The notes under the pieces: generated by a model | Seen by the model: only the letters and a program-made list of their open reading frames with translations | The model's database searches: none | What the model was told of the DNA's origin: nothing | Position numbers and translations under genes: made by a program | Assembly (NCBI GenBank): GCA_030640985.1 | Contig: DAOWII010000022.1 | Span: 1 to 32,829, forward strand | DNA: 32,829 nucleotides | Direction: 5' to 3' | Source: Chromatiales bacterium | Lineage (GTDB): Bacteria; Pseudomonadota; Gammaproteobacteria; Thiohalomonadales; Thiohalomonadaceae | In this document: one piece after another, positions 24,516-32,019 of the stretch | How the letters are laid out: each line of letters opens with the position of its first letter | Numbering within the stretch: position 1 is the stretch's first letter

Positions 24516-25340
24516 CTATGGTTCTATGGATGTCTCTTGTTCAGGCGAGTCTTCACCTTCAAAGTTTCCGTCCAGCTCTTGATCCCAACCGTCATCAAAG
24601 TCGTCATCAAAGTCCTCGAATGCTTCTTCCGGCGGATTACCGTCATAGACCAGGCTTTGTCGCCGTTGTAGATAAGCGTCACGCAGAAAAACATAAGGGT
24701 CTAGTGCTGCATCTTCTAGCACCCGGCTGGCTTTTAACAGTTTGGCCCGGGTATCTACCCCTCGAAGGACAACTGCACCATAGCGTGGGGTCGAGTCTTT
24801 AATGTCGAGTACGGGGTCTATTTTATATTCGGGTACAAGGCCAATGCCATCACGGAAAGTAGTAGGACCAAGGATGGGCAGTACCAGATAGGGACCACTG
24901 CCAAAGCCCCAGTGGCCTAGTGTTTGGCCAAAATCCTCATTGTGTTTGGGTATGTCCCAGCTGGAGGCCACATCAATGAGCCCGAACAAGCCAACGGTAG
25001 AATTAACAAACAGGCGCGAGAAATCAGAACTTGCCTGACCAATCTTTAGTTGCAATAAATCATTGGCGAGAACCAGTACATCGCCCAAATGGCTAAAAAT
25101 ATTTCTGATACCTTTTTTAACCGGGCTGGGGATTACTTTTCCATAGCCTTTTGCAACGGGTTTCAGCACCGTCTTATCCAGGGTTTCATTGAAGCGATAA
25201 ATCGTGCGGTTATAAGCTTCAAAGGGATCACTGGCATCTCTGTCTTCATTGAATGTGGCGCAACCACTGCTGCTCAGAGCAAGCATGAAAATCAAAAATA
25301 AACTTAAATGATTTGTTGGGTAAAAACGACTACTTTGCAC
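24516..25340 (-). CDS. mlaA: Outer-membrane lipoprotein MlaA (VacJ)
   Basis: Removes mislocalised phospholipids from the outer leaflet of the outer membrane and passes them to the Mla pathway. The 274-residue protein has a lipoprotein signal ending SSSGC (Cys27), then the MlaA core: DPFEAYNRTIYRFNETLDKTVLKPVAKGY, the NDLLQLKIGQASSDFSRLFVNSTVGLFGLIDVAS segment and GSGPYLVLPILGPTTFRDGIG. The tail is acidic and specific to this protein (EAFEDFDDDFDDGWDQELDGNFEGED). The start is GTG with AGGGA 8 nt upstream. The other mla genes are not in the window. Confidence 0.96.
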   Translation of the reverse strand: MQSSRFYPTNHLSLFLIFMLALSSSGCATFNEDRDASDPFEAYNRTIYRFNETLDKTVLKPVAKGYGKVIPSPVKKGIRNIFSHLGDVLVLANDLLQLKIGQASSDFSRLFVNSTVGLFGLIDVASSWDIPKHNEDFGQTLGHWGFGSGPYLVLPILGPTTFRDGIGLVPEYKIDPVLDIKDSTPRYGAVVLRGVDTRAKLLKASRVLEDAALDPYVFLRDAYLQRRQSLVYDGNPPEEAFEDFDDDFDDGWDQELDGNFEGEDSPEQETSIEP

Positions 25341-25410
25341 GCTACAATCCCTGATTATGTATTAGAAACAAGATGGTGACAGGCATAGTAATTGAGATCA
25401 AGACTTGAGC

Positions 25411-25596
25411 CTATTTGCGCGAGGTGCGGGTGGCCCCACAGCGATGGCAACGATATTGGGTCACTAGCTTGCCTTGTTTTACATCAAAGGGGTTTTCGTT
25501 TACGGGTTCCCACTTATGGAAGCCACTTTTACACAATGTTTTACCTTTATGGAGCACCTTCAGTGATGGCTGTTTGAATTTTATAACCTTTCCCAC
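25411..25596 (-). CDS. Small zinc-ribbon-like protein, function unknown
   Basis: 61-residue protein. Cys22, His27, Cys50 and Cys53 (LCKSGFHKW ... YRCHRCGATRTS) form a C-x4-H / C-x2-C arrangement suited to one zinc ion; the rest is basic (KVIKFKQPSLKVLHKGKT). The start is a GTG 3 nt beyond the stop of the DedA-PAP2 gene, with AGGA in the last codons of that gene, so it is probably co-translated with it. I recall similar short proteins in other gammaproteobacteria but no described role. It could bind nucleic acid or ribosomes; nothing in the sequence decides. Confidence 0.75.
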   Translation of the reverse strand: MGKVIKFKQPSLKVLHKGKTLCKSGFHKWEPVNENPFDVKQGKLVTQYRCHRCGATRTSRK

Positions 25597-25599
25597 GGC

Positions 25600-27615
25600 T
25601 CAAAAATCCTGCTTTGTTTTTAACAGCAAAGTCATATCAGCACTCTTGGTTACAGTTATGTCTTCCGTGGCCTGTAGACGATGGGGTAGTGCTTTCACAT
25701 CTTTCTGCAATTGTAGCAACGGGTGAGTGAAGTCCTTCAGTGTATGCGGAATATTGGCCACACCCGCTATATTTTTTAGACCCAGCGTTGCTACATTACC
25801 GAGCCAAAGGGTGTTGTTGTCTGGCTGCAGGCTGACAGGGGCTGACCACAGTCGCAAAGCATAAAGTTGTTGTGTTTCGGGTACAGGGTAAACCAGTAGC
25901 AGGCTTTCATTGCGACCTTCGTGTACCTGGGGCAAGACGGGAAGCCGTTTAATATCTACATCGCGGCCAAACCATTGCATCCAGGAACTGGCAGTAAGGG
26001 CCGGTGCAGCTCGCCATCCCCGGGTTTTCAGTGTGCTTTGTAATTGTTCCAGTGTACCCGCATATTGCACGGTCAGTGGATGCCGGTGGGTCGCTCGTAG
26101 ATCAGAGCGGAAACGTGGCAGTGTTTGCCACTGGCCTTGCCACCATTGTGCGATTTCCATCTCGCTGGTTTGGTGGTGCGGGGCATAATGAGCCAGTTCA
26201 TCATCAAGGCGTTGCTGGATGTTCCAGCCTCCGGCGATAGTGATCACCAGTATTGCCGTTACACTCAATGTTCTGGCTGACAGCGTCGCCGATGGATGCT
26301 GTTGATAGGCAATGCCCAGCAGGGCTACCCAGGTGAGCCCCAGAGTCAGTCCCGCCACTACGCCGGAAAGCAAATGAGCGCCCAGATAAAGGCGGGAAAA
26401 GGCAATCATTGCTATTAGCGTTCCGACAATGGCGTAGCTGATCCAGCGGCGGGCGGCCTTTTGTTCCCTGGCGACAAGCACCGCCAGAAATCCATAAACA
26501 ATCATACTGTGCGTGGCGTACGGACTGGGAAAACTGAAATTGCCCACATCCGTGACGGCGGCTAAAGGGGGGATCATCTTAATAAGTAGATTGAGGCTAT
26601 AGGTGAGCAGCAGGGCAAAAGCGGCTGCAGCCACCCAGTGAATACTGGCGTGCCAACGGCGGTGCCATGTGAGCCATGCAAGCAGAGCAATAAACAGTAT
26701 CGATAGTACCTGTGGCGCTCCTACCAGGGTGACGCCAGTCATGAGTGAGTCCATCCAGGGCGTGCGCAAATCCTGTAGCGTCTGATAAACATAGTTGTCC
26801 ATGTTGGGCAATAAGATATTACCGCCAATAGCTTGCAGAATTAACAGAAACAGTACCCCGGCCAGGAGTAATACTAGCGCCAATAGTGTCAGTCCTTTGG
26901 CTTCCGGGTGGTGGGGGTCCAGTAAGGCCGCAGGAACTTCTCCTAGTTTCGGATGAAGTTTGCTCCATTCCAGCGTGCGGCGGATCATGAAGTGGGCACG
27001 AGGCTGTAGCAGTTTGAATAGTCGATGGCTCAACCAGATAACAACGAATATGATAGTCAGTAGCAGGCCTGCAAGCATGGCCAGACGGGTGGCTACTTCC
27101 GCTGCCAGTCCCAGTGAGGCAGAGAACACCATGCCGGGGATCACGTAGCAGGGTGCCCAAAGCAAGGCTGAGCCAACATTAAACAAGATAAAACGTCGGG
27201 TGGGCATATCCAGCATGCCCGCCACTACCGGAATTACGGGTCGGATAGGACCAATAAAACGTCCTAACAGTACACTCTTGCCGCCATGATGGTAGAAGAA
27301 GTCCGTGGATCGGTTTAGTAACACCGGGTAACGACTAAGAGGCCACATGGTTCTGATCTGCTGGTGAAAATGGCGCCCCAGCCAGAAGCTGATGCCATCG
27401 CCGATGATAGCCCCTGAAGCGACGACTGCCAGGGTGGGCCACAAGGGAAGACTGCCTGTCCCCACCAGAGCGCCAGCACCAAAAATAAACACGGCCCCAG
27501 GCAGAAATATACCCACAATGGCAAGAGACTCCACCAGGGCGATGAGGAAAATCACCCCCATGGCCCAGTAAGGGTGAGCGCTGATCCAGTCAAGAAGGGA
27601 AGTTACAAAGTCCAT
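25600..27615 (-). CDS. DedA - PAP2 - LssY three-domain membrane protein
   Basis: 671-residue inner-membrane protein. Residues about 1-200 are a DedA domain, related to undecaprenyl-phosphate or phospholipid flippases (FLPG, GRFIGPIRPVIPVVAGMLDMPTRRF). Residues about 240-440 are a PAP2-type multi-helix domain, and residues about 470-670 resemble the soluble LssY C-terminal domain (LPRFRSDLRATHRHPLTVQYAG, LYALRLWSAP). The PAP2 active site is altered: PSGH is PSPY (363-366, with a His four residues on), the KxxxxxxRP motif lacks RP, and SRLYLGAHLLSG lacks the final Asp. The phosphatase activity may be lost or changed. It is divergent from the NrfJ-like gene and followed by the zinc-ribbon gene. 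Confidence 0.88.
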   Translation of the reverse strand: MDFVTSLLDWISAHPYWAMGVIFLIALVESLAIVGIFLPGAVFIFGAGALVGTGSLPLWPTLAVVASGAIIGDGISFWLGRHFHQQIRTMWPLSRYPVLLNRSTDFFYHHGGKSVLLGRFIGPIRPVIPVVAGMLDMPTRRFILFNVGSALLWAPCYVIPGMVFSASLGLAAEVATRLAMLAGLLLTIIFVVIWLSHRLFKLLQPRAHFMIRRTLEWSKLHPKLGEVPAALLDPHHPEAKGLTLLALVLLLAGVLFLLILQAIGGNILLPNMDNYVYQTLQDLRTPWMDSLMTGVTLVGAPQVLSILFIALLAWLTWHRRWHASIHWVAAAAFALLLTYSLNLLIKMIPPLAAVTDVGNFSFPSPYATHSMIVYGFLAVLVAREQKAARRWISYAIVGTLIAMIAFSRLYLGAHLLSGVVAGLTLGLTWVALLGIAYQQHPSATLSARTLSVTAILVITIAGGWNIQQRLDDELAHYAPHHQTSEMEIAQWWQGQWQTLPRFRSDLRATHRHPLTVQYAGTLEQLQSTLKTRGWRAAPALTASSWMQWFGRDVDIKRLPVLPQVHEGRNESLLLVYPVPETQQLYALRLWSAPVSLQPDNNTLWLGNVATLGLKNIAGVANIPHTLKDFTHPLLQLQKDVKALPHRLQATEDITVTKSADMTLLLKTKQDF

Positions 27616-27692
27616 GGTGTCATTTTACAGACTACATCATTATTTTGTTCAGATAATGGGATGTTCGTTGAAATTAAGGAACTTATAAAGTA

Positions 27693-27708
27693 AGTCAGAA
27701 CTCTGACT
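27693..27708. promoter_or_regulatory. Palindrome in the DedA-PAP2 / nrfJ-like divergent spacer
   Basis: AGTCAGA-AC-TCTGACT has two perfect 7-bp arms and a 2-bp centre, in the middle of a 253-nt divergent intergenic region that holds no gene. It is shaped like an operator for a dimeric regulator. No family is recognised. Confidence 0.4.
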
Positions 27709-27711
27709 CAA

Positions 27712-27763
27712 TTCCGGGCGAGGAATATTGGAGTCAAAATCATCGTTTATGGCTCGCCCGGAA
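27712..27763. repeat. 11-bp GC-rich inverted repeat with 30-nt spacer
   Basis: TTCCGGGCGAG (27712-27722) and CTCGCCCGGAA (27753-27763) are perfect reverse complements. The stem could form a hairpin in a transcript of either strand, or be two half-sites. No T-run follows on either side. Confidence 0.45.
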
Positions 27764-27825
27764 CTATCCTGCGATATTTTGTATGGTGCGTTTTTTGGTC
27801 GGGAGTGGTAAAGTTGGTTCTTATA

Positions 27826-27844
27826 CGCCGCATTTGGGGCGGCG
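27826..27844 (+). other. Hairpin immediately upstream of the nrfJ-like ribosome-binding site
   Basis: CGCCGC-ATTTGGG-GCGGCG, a 6-bp all-GC stem, ends 8 nt before the AAGGGGAG ribosome-binding site. It may stabilise the mRNA 5' end or affect translation. Confidence 0.4.
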
Positions 27845-27868
27845 ATTACTCAAGGGGAGATTCTTCAA

Positions 27869-28222
27869 GTGAAAAAGTTAAGTGTTTTATTTTTGGTGTC
27901 CGTTCTGTTTTCGGTGATGGGTTGTTCAGATAAGTCTGAAACCGATACCCAGGCTACCCAAGCTTCACAACCGGCGGCTACAGCGGGTCCAGCCAGCTCT
28001 CAGGGCAAGGTTCTGGAAGCTGCCCAGGCAGGCATGTACACCTATATTAAAGTTGATTCTGCTGGTAAAGAGATGTGGATGGCAGCTTCTGCCTTAAAGG
28101 TTAACGCGGGTGATACTATTTCCTGGACAGGTGGTGCCATGATGCGAAACTTCACCAGCAAGAGCATGCGTAAAACCTACGACGAGATATTGTTTGTGGA
28201 TAAGGCGACTGTAGTTAATTAA
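27869..28222 (+). CDS. NrfJ-like small lipoprotein
   Basis: 117-residue lipoprotein with a short signal peptide ending SVMGC (Cys19), a Ser/Thr/Ala/Gln-rich linker, and a compact beta domain from about residue 49: GKVLEAAQAGMYTYIKVDSAGKEMWMAAS, VNAGDTISWTGGAMMRNFTSKSMRKTYDEILFVDKA. This pattern matches NrfJ-type proteins found near some nitrite reductase (nrf) loci, but no redox gene is adjacent. The start is GTG with AAGGGGAG 9 nt upstream. A strong terminator follows 30 nt after the stop. Cell location is inferred as membrane-anchored and periplasm-facing; function is unknown. Confidence 0.82.
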   Translation: MKKLSVLFLVSVLFSVMGCSDKSETDTQATQASQPAATAGPASSQGKVLEAAQAGMYTYIKVDSAGKEMWMAASALKVNAGDTISWTGGAMMRNFTSKSMRKTYDEILFVDKATVVN

Positions 28223-28251
28223 ACAGTTAAGCAAGTACACAGCATTACCAT

Positions 28252-28290
28252 AAAAAAAGGCCGTTCCTGTTATCAGGGGCGGCCTTTTTT
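28252..28290. terminator. Bidirectional intrinsic terminator
   Basis: AAAAAAAGGCCG-TTCCTG-TTAT-CAGGGG-CGGCCTTTTTT: an 11-bp GC-rich stem (two G-T pairs) with a 4-nt loop, flanked by A-run and T-run. It works for the plus-strand NrfJ-like gene and the minus-strand hemL, which converge here. Confidence 0.93.
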
Positions 28291-28316
28291 ATGGCATATT
28301 GAAAATGGTTCTTGTA

Positions 28317-29600
28317 TTACAAACTCGCCAATACCTTACCCGCCGCAGCGATGGTTTCATCCAGGTCAGCCTGAGTGTGAGCACTGGAGACGAAACCGGC
28401 CTCAAAGGAGGAAGGTGCCAGGTAGACCCCTTCATTGAGCATACCGTGGAAGAACAGGTTGAAACGGTCGGCATTGCAGAGGTTAACCACTTGGTCGAAG
28501 CTGTTGATTTTTTCTTCTTCGGTGAAGAACAGACCGAACATTCCACCGACGCGGTTGTTGGTCATGGGGATGCTTGCTTCGGCGGCCTTGGCCATGATGC
28601 CTTCCACCAGGTAGTCAACCTTCTTGCTCAAGTCTTCATAGAAACCGGGCTGGCTGATAATGTCCATGGTGGCTAGACCGGCGGCCATGGCTACCGGGTT
28701 GCCGGAGAGAGTACCCGCTTGATAGACAGGACCCAGAGGCGCGATAAACTCCATGATTTCCCGCTTGCCACCAAAGGCACCAACGGGCATGCCGCCACCG
28801 ACGACTTTGCCCAGGGTGGTCAGATCCGGTGTGATTCCGAGATGGCCCTGAGCACCGCCCAGGGAAACACGGAAGCCGGTCATCACTTCATCCAGAATCA
28901 GTACCGTGCCGTACTCATCACAGACTTCACGCAGCCCTTCGAGGAAACCGGGAACGGGTGGAATGCAGTTCATGTTGCCCGCAACGGGTTCGACGATGAT
29001 ACAGGCAACTTGTCCGCCTACATGACTGAAGGCTTCACGTACGGCATCGATATCGTTGTAGGTCAGGGTAATGGTGTGCTCGGCCAGGGCAGCAGGTACG
29101 CCCGGTGAATTGGGCACGCCCAGAGTCAGGGCGCCGGAGCCGGCTTTTACCAGCAGGGAATCGGAGTGGCCGTGATAGCAGCCCTCAAACTTAACGATTT
29201 TATCGCGGCCGGTGAAACCACGGGCCAGACGAATGGCGCTCATGGTGGCTTCGGTGCCGGAGCTGACCATACGCACCATGTCCATGGAGGGCACCAGCTC
29301 ACACAGGCGGTCGGCCATTTGGGTTTCCAGCACACAGGGCGCGCCAAAGCTCAGGCCATTGGCAGCGGTCTCCTGCACGGTCTTGATGACATCAGGGTGG
29401 GCGTGACCGGCAATCATTGGCCCCCAGGAGCCTACGTAATCGATGTAGCGGGTATCACTCTCGGACCAGGCATAGGCACCTTTGGCACGCTTGAAAAAGA
29501 CAGGTTCACCACCGACACCTTTAAAGGCGCGTACTGGCGAGTTAACGCCACCGGGGATATGTTGTTGGGCGGCTTCGAACAGTTCATGAGAATGAGGCAT
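28317..29600 (-). CDS. hemL: Glutamate-1-semialdehyde 2,1-aminomutase
   Basis: PLP-dependent enzyme giving 5-aminolevulinate in the C5 route of haem synthesis. The ORF track extends to 29675, but the conserved start is [26 protein letters not shown] at ATG 29600, giving 427 residues, the family length. PLP-site motifs are visible: [40 protein letters not shown] and the Schiff-base Lys in [19 protein letters not shown]. The ribosome-binding site is weak. It lies downstream of thiD-thiE, a common gammaproteobacterial order, with a 143-nt spacer that contains a perfect hairpin. Confidence 0.97.
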   Translation of the reverse strand: MPHSHELFEAAQQHIPGGVNSPVRAFKGVGGEPVFFKRAKGAYAWSESDTRYIDYVGSWGPMIAGHAHPDVIKTVQETAANGLSFGAPCVLETQMADRLCELVPSMDMVRMVSSGTEATMSAIRLARGFTGRDKIVKFEGCYHGHSDSLLVKAGSGALTLGVPNSPGVPAALAEHTITLTYNDIDAVREAFSHVGGQVACIIVEPVAGNMNCIPPVPGFLEGLREVCDEYGTVLILDEVMTGFRVSLGGAQGHLGITPDLTTLGKVVGGGMPVGAFGGKREIMEFIAPLGPVYQAGTLSGNPVAMAAGLATMDIISQPGFYEDLSKKVDYLVEGIMAKAAEASIPMTNNRVGGMFGLFFTEEEKINSFDQVVNLCNADRFNLFFHGMLNEGVYLAPSSFEAGFVSSAHTQADLDETIAAAGKVLASL

Positions 29601-29650
29601 AGTCAGTTTTCCAGTCAGTATTGAATTAAACGTAAAAGAGTATTTATTCT

Positions 29651-29672
29651 TTGAGGTGGAACGCCACCTCAA
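29651..29672. promoter_or_regulatory. Perfect inverted repeat upstream of hemL
   Basis: TTGAGGTGG-AACG-CCACCTCAA has 9-bp perfect arms and a 4-nt centre, 50 nt upstream of the hemL ATG. Neither strand has a T-run after it, so it is not a standard terminator for thiE. It may be an operator or a hairpin in the hemL leader. Confidence 0.45.
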
Positions 29673-29743
29673 CAAGGGGCTAATCCTACCAGAAATAGAC
29701 GCAGCTGTTCAGCAGGCTAAACCCGGTGAGTGAATCTATTGGC

Positions 29744-30418
29744 TCAAATCGCTTCTTGTTTACTATTGTGGGCATCGCAGTCCTGAGATGAAGGTGGATA
29801 CAGGTTACAGATTGATTCAGCGGCACCGCGAATATCTGTTTGGCCAAATACCCCGTGAATCACGGCCAGCAGATCGGCACCCGCCTCGACCAGGGGGGCT
29901 CCGTTGTCGCCGGTAATGCCGCCGATGGCGACGACGGGCAGCTGGAGTTCGGCGCGGGCTTCTCTTAACAAGGCAGGGTTTGCCTCCTCGGCCTTCGGTT
30001 TGGTGCTGGATGGGTAGAAGCGGCCAAAGGCCACATAGTCCGCACCCATGGCAGCAAAGTGTCGGGCTCGTTCCAGATCGTTGTAACAGGAGATGCCGAT
30101 AATGGTCTCGTTACCCAGCCGCTGGCGAGCCACTTTATAATCATCATCGTTTTTACCTAGATGAATACCATCGGCCTTGATCTCCATCGCCAGTTCGATG
30201 TCATCATTGATAATCAGTGGTACCTGAAATTGGCGGCATAACTCCAGCAATCGGCTAGCCTGTTGGAGGCGCAAGGAATGATTATCGCTCTTGTCCCGAT
30301 ATTGCACCATGCAGGCACCACCTTGCAGGGCCTGCATTACTGCCTGTGGTAATTGCTCGCCGGGGGTAAGCGACGGGTCGGTAATGACATAAAGGCCTTG
30401 TTTTAACTGCCTATTCAC
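29744..30418 (-). CDS. thiE: Thiamine-phosphate synthase
   Basis: Joins HMP pyrophosphate and the thiazole phosphate to form thiamine phosphate. Visible in this TIM-barrel protein are GLYVITDP, the pyrimidine-binding MVQYRDKSDN, the LIINDDIELAMEIKADGIHLG segment, GISCYNDLERARHFAAMGADYVAFGRFYPSSTK and PVVAIGGITGDN. The ORF track starts at 30529 inside thiD. Two realistic starts remain: ATG 30436 (no ribosome-binding site) and GTG 30418, which has AAGGTGA 8 nt upstream; I chose 30418 (224 residues). Either way it overlaps the thiD end, so translation is probably coupled. Confidence 0.92.
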   Translation of the reverse strand: MNRQLKQGLYVITDPSLTPGEQLPQAVMQALQGGACMVQYRDKSDNHSLRLQQASRLLELCRQFQVPLIINDDIELAMEIKADGIHLGKNDDDYKVARQRLGNETIIGISCYNDLERARHFAAMGADYVAFGRFYPSSTKPKAEEANPALLREARAELQLPVVAIGGITGDNGAPLVEAGADLLAVIHGVFGQTDIRGAAESICNLYPPSSQDCDAHNSKQEAI

Positions 30419-31241
30419 TTCGAGGTTCACCTTCATCTCTGGCCCAAAACAGACGACTGGGCTGGTGCTGCCCCATGCCTGTCCGGTAGCCATTCTTGAG
30501 TGCTTCCCAGGTGTATTCCTGGCCCTCATGAATGGCGGTAAAGGGTTCCAGCCCTTGAGCCATCAGACCAGCAATGGCCGAGGCCAGGGTGCAACCGGAG
30601 CCATGATAACTGTGGGGCAGACGCTCCCAGGAGAAGGTCTCCAGGCGGCGCATATTGCCGTACAAAGTATTATCCACAGTGTCGGTGTTTTCATGGGTGC
30701 CGGTAATCAATACAAATTCACAGCCATCGGACAGTATCTCCTGGGCACAGGCATCCAGGGTGTCCGCCTCAGGGGCCAGTTGTCGGGCTTCATTGCTGTT
30801 GGGTGTGAGTATGGTGGTATAAGGAAAGAGCAGCTCGATCATGGCGGCTTCCATCTCTTGATTCGCCAAGGTGGCACCGCCACCGGCACGCAGGATGGGA
30901 TCCAGCACCACCGGAATATCGGGGTAGTCGGAAAGAATAGTGTGGATTGACCCGATGACTTCTATGCTACCCAGCAGCCCGATCTTGATGGCATTGATGG
31001 GCATATCTTCCAGCACGGCCCGAGCCTGTTCAATCACCAGACCGGCTTCGACTGGCTCGACCCGCTTGACGTCCTGGCTGTCCTGCACCGTTAATGCGGT
31101 AATCACCGGTGCCGCCTGCCCCCCCATACTGGCGATGGCTTCAATATCCGCCTGGATGCCAGCCCCTCCAGTAGGGTCGTTACCGGCAAATACCAGGGTG
31201 ATGGGAATGTTTGCCGTTATGGCACTTTCCGTTTGTTCCAT
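30411..31241 (-). CDS. thiD: Hydroxymethylpyrimidine/phosphomethylpyrimidine kinase
   Basis: Phosphorylates HMP and HMP-phosphate to supply the pyrimidine half of thiamine. Ribokinase-fold protein with the start LVFAGNDPTGGAGIQADIEAIASMGGQAAPVITALTVQDSQ, the KIGLLGS segment, LTPNSNEARQL and the C-terminal anion-hole motif HGSGCTLASAIAGLMAQG. The ORF track begins at a TTG (31277); ATG 31241 gives the usual N-terminus and about 276 residues. It overlaps thiE. The rest of thiamine synthesis (thiC, thiG, thiS) is not in the window. Confidence 0.94.
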   Translation of the reverse strand: MEQTESAITANIPITLVFAGNDPTGGAGIQADIEAIASMGGQAAPVITALTVQDSQDVKRVEPVEAGLVIEQARAVLEDMPINAIKIGLLGSIEVIGSIHTILSDYPDIPVVLDPILRAGGGATLANQEMEAAMIELLFPYTTILTPNSNEARQLAPEADTLDACAQEILSDGCEFVLITGTHENTDTVDNTLYGNMRRLETFSWERLPHSYHGSGCTLASAIAGLMAQGLEPFTAIHEGQEYTWEALKNGYRTGMGQHQPSRLFWARDEGEPRSE

Positions 31242-31371
31242 GAAGTGAATGCTCTGCTGAGAGATAAGAAGCAGCAAAGTACCTGTATTTCAGGGAGGAC
31301 TCAAGGGTTTGTGGGTATGGCTACCTGCTGGGCAGTAAGGGCCTGCTCGGCGGAGGGTGCCGGCGGTGCAC

Positions 31372-31391
31372 TCCGTTTACTGGAAAACGGA
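31372..31391. other. Hairpin in the thiD to haem-motif-gene spacer
   Basis: TCCGTTT-ACTGGA-AAACGGA is a perfect 7-bp stem-loop in the 228-nt spacer 31242-31469, which contains no gene that I can support. No T-run follows. Confidence 0.35.
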
Positions 31392-31430
31392 ATTATAACT
31401 GCCTGCTGATGTGGGGTAACGTTAACCTGA

Positions 31431-31454
31431 AACCGGTGGGTCAGCTCACCGGTT
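31431..31454 (-). terminator. Possible terminator after the haem-motif gene
   Basis: AACCGGTG / CACCGGTT is a perfect 8-bp stem, extended by a G-C and a G-T pair around a 4-nt loop. It starts 16 nt beyond the stop of the minus-strand CxxCH gene. Only TTTC follows on that strand, so it would be a weak intrinsic terminator or an mRNA 3' stabiliser. Confidence 0.45.
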
Positions 31455-31469
31455 CCAGGCTTTTCTATC

Positions 31470-31967
31470 CTACAGTACGGGGCTATTGCTTGCCGGTGGC
31501 TTTTTCGGCAGCACAATAAAGGCATGGTCATTGGCTTCATGACAGGCCATGCACTGCTGGCGCATATGCTCAAAGGCTGCCCTGAACTGTGAGTGGTTTT
31601 TAGCCTCAATGGCGGGGCCAAACTGGCTGAAGGCCGATTCCATGAAAATTTTGGCCGTCTTTGCCCGTTTGGGACGGGTGATAATGAGGGTATTGATCAG
31701 GTCGTCCATCTCCTCCATCTGGTATTCGGCAAACTCCCATTTGCCTTTCTTGGCCGCCCAGTAGAGGTTCTTGTAGCGTTCGCCCATCTGCAGCATCACC
31801 ACCGAGGCTCCGGGGAGCACCTTGACCATGTTGTCAACCTTCTGCTCCTGGGTGGCGGTTTTGCGCCAGTCTTCATAGTCAGATGCCAAGGCTGCAGTGG
31901 ATATGCCACCCATGGCGATAAATATCAGGCAAGATTTTAGTAACCGCTGTGTAGTTTTCACTTTCAT
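31470..31967 (-). CDS. Periplasmic protein with C-terminal CxxCH haem motif (class II cytochrome c-like)
   Basis: 165-residue protein with a signal peptide (LLKSCLIFIAMGGISTAALA, cleavage about residue 28). The mature part is predicted mostly helical (MGERYKNLYWAAKKGKWEFAEYQMEEMDDLINTL, FSQFGPAIEAKNHSQFRAAFEHMRQQ), followed by one CMACH haem c attachment site at residues 139-143 and a short Pro-rich tail. A helical bundle with the haem site near the C-terminus is the plan of class II cytochromes c (cytochrome c', c556), but I do not recognise a named family. Methionines near the N-terminus (58, 61) could supply the sixth ligand. Its promoter lies inside a Fur-like palindrome. An electron-transfer or sensing role is inference. 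Confidence 0.8.
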   Translation of the reverse strand: MKVKTTQRLLKSCLIFIAMGGISTAALASDYEDWRKTATQEQKVDNMVKVLPGASVVMLQMGERYKNLYWAAKKGKWEFAEYQMEEMDDLINTLIITRPKRAKTAKIFMESAFSQFGPAIEAKNHSQFRAAFEHMRQQCMACHEANDHAFIVLPKKPPASNSPVL

Positions 31968-31988
31968 GATTCCGTATTTTATTCAGTT

Positions 31989-32019
31989 AACGCGAATGAT
32001 AGTTATTATCATTCGCGTT
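31989..32019. promoter_or_regulatory. Fur-box-like perfect palindrome
   Basis: AACGCGAATGATA-GTTAT-TATCATTCGCGTT: two perfect 13-bp arms and a 5-bp centre. The inner 19 bp (AATGATAGTTATTATCATT) differ from the Fur-box pattern AATGATAATnATTATCATT at one defined position. It covers the spacer and -10 element of the minus-strand promoter, so binding would block RNA polymerase. It also lies upstream of the divergent FG-GAP gene. Fur is the best guess; another regulator with long dyad sites is possible. Confidence 0.65.

Noticed and set aside
29166-29624. 152-residue plus-strand ORF inside hemL
   Set aside because: Antisense of a well-conserved enzyme gene; sequence has no recognisable domain.
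31301-31621. 106-residue minus-strand ORF overlapping the CxxCH gene end, as a possible frameshifted extension
   Set aside because: The first half is an out-of-frame copy of the haem-motif gene and destroys CMACH. The second half shows no domain, and the CxxCH frame ends normally after a Pro-rich tail.
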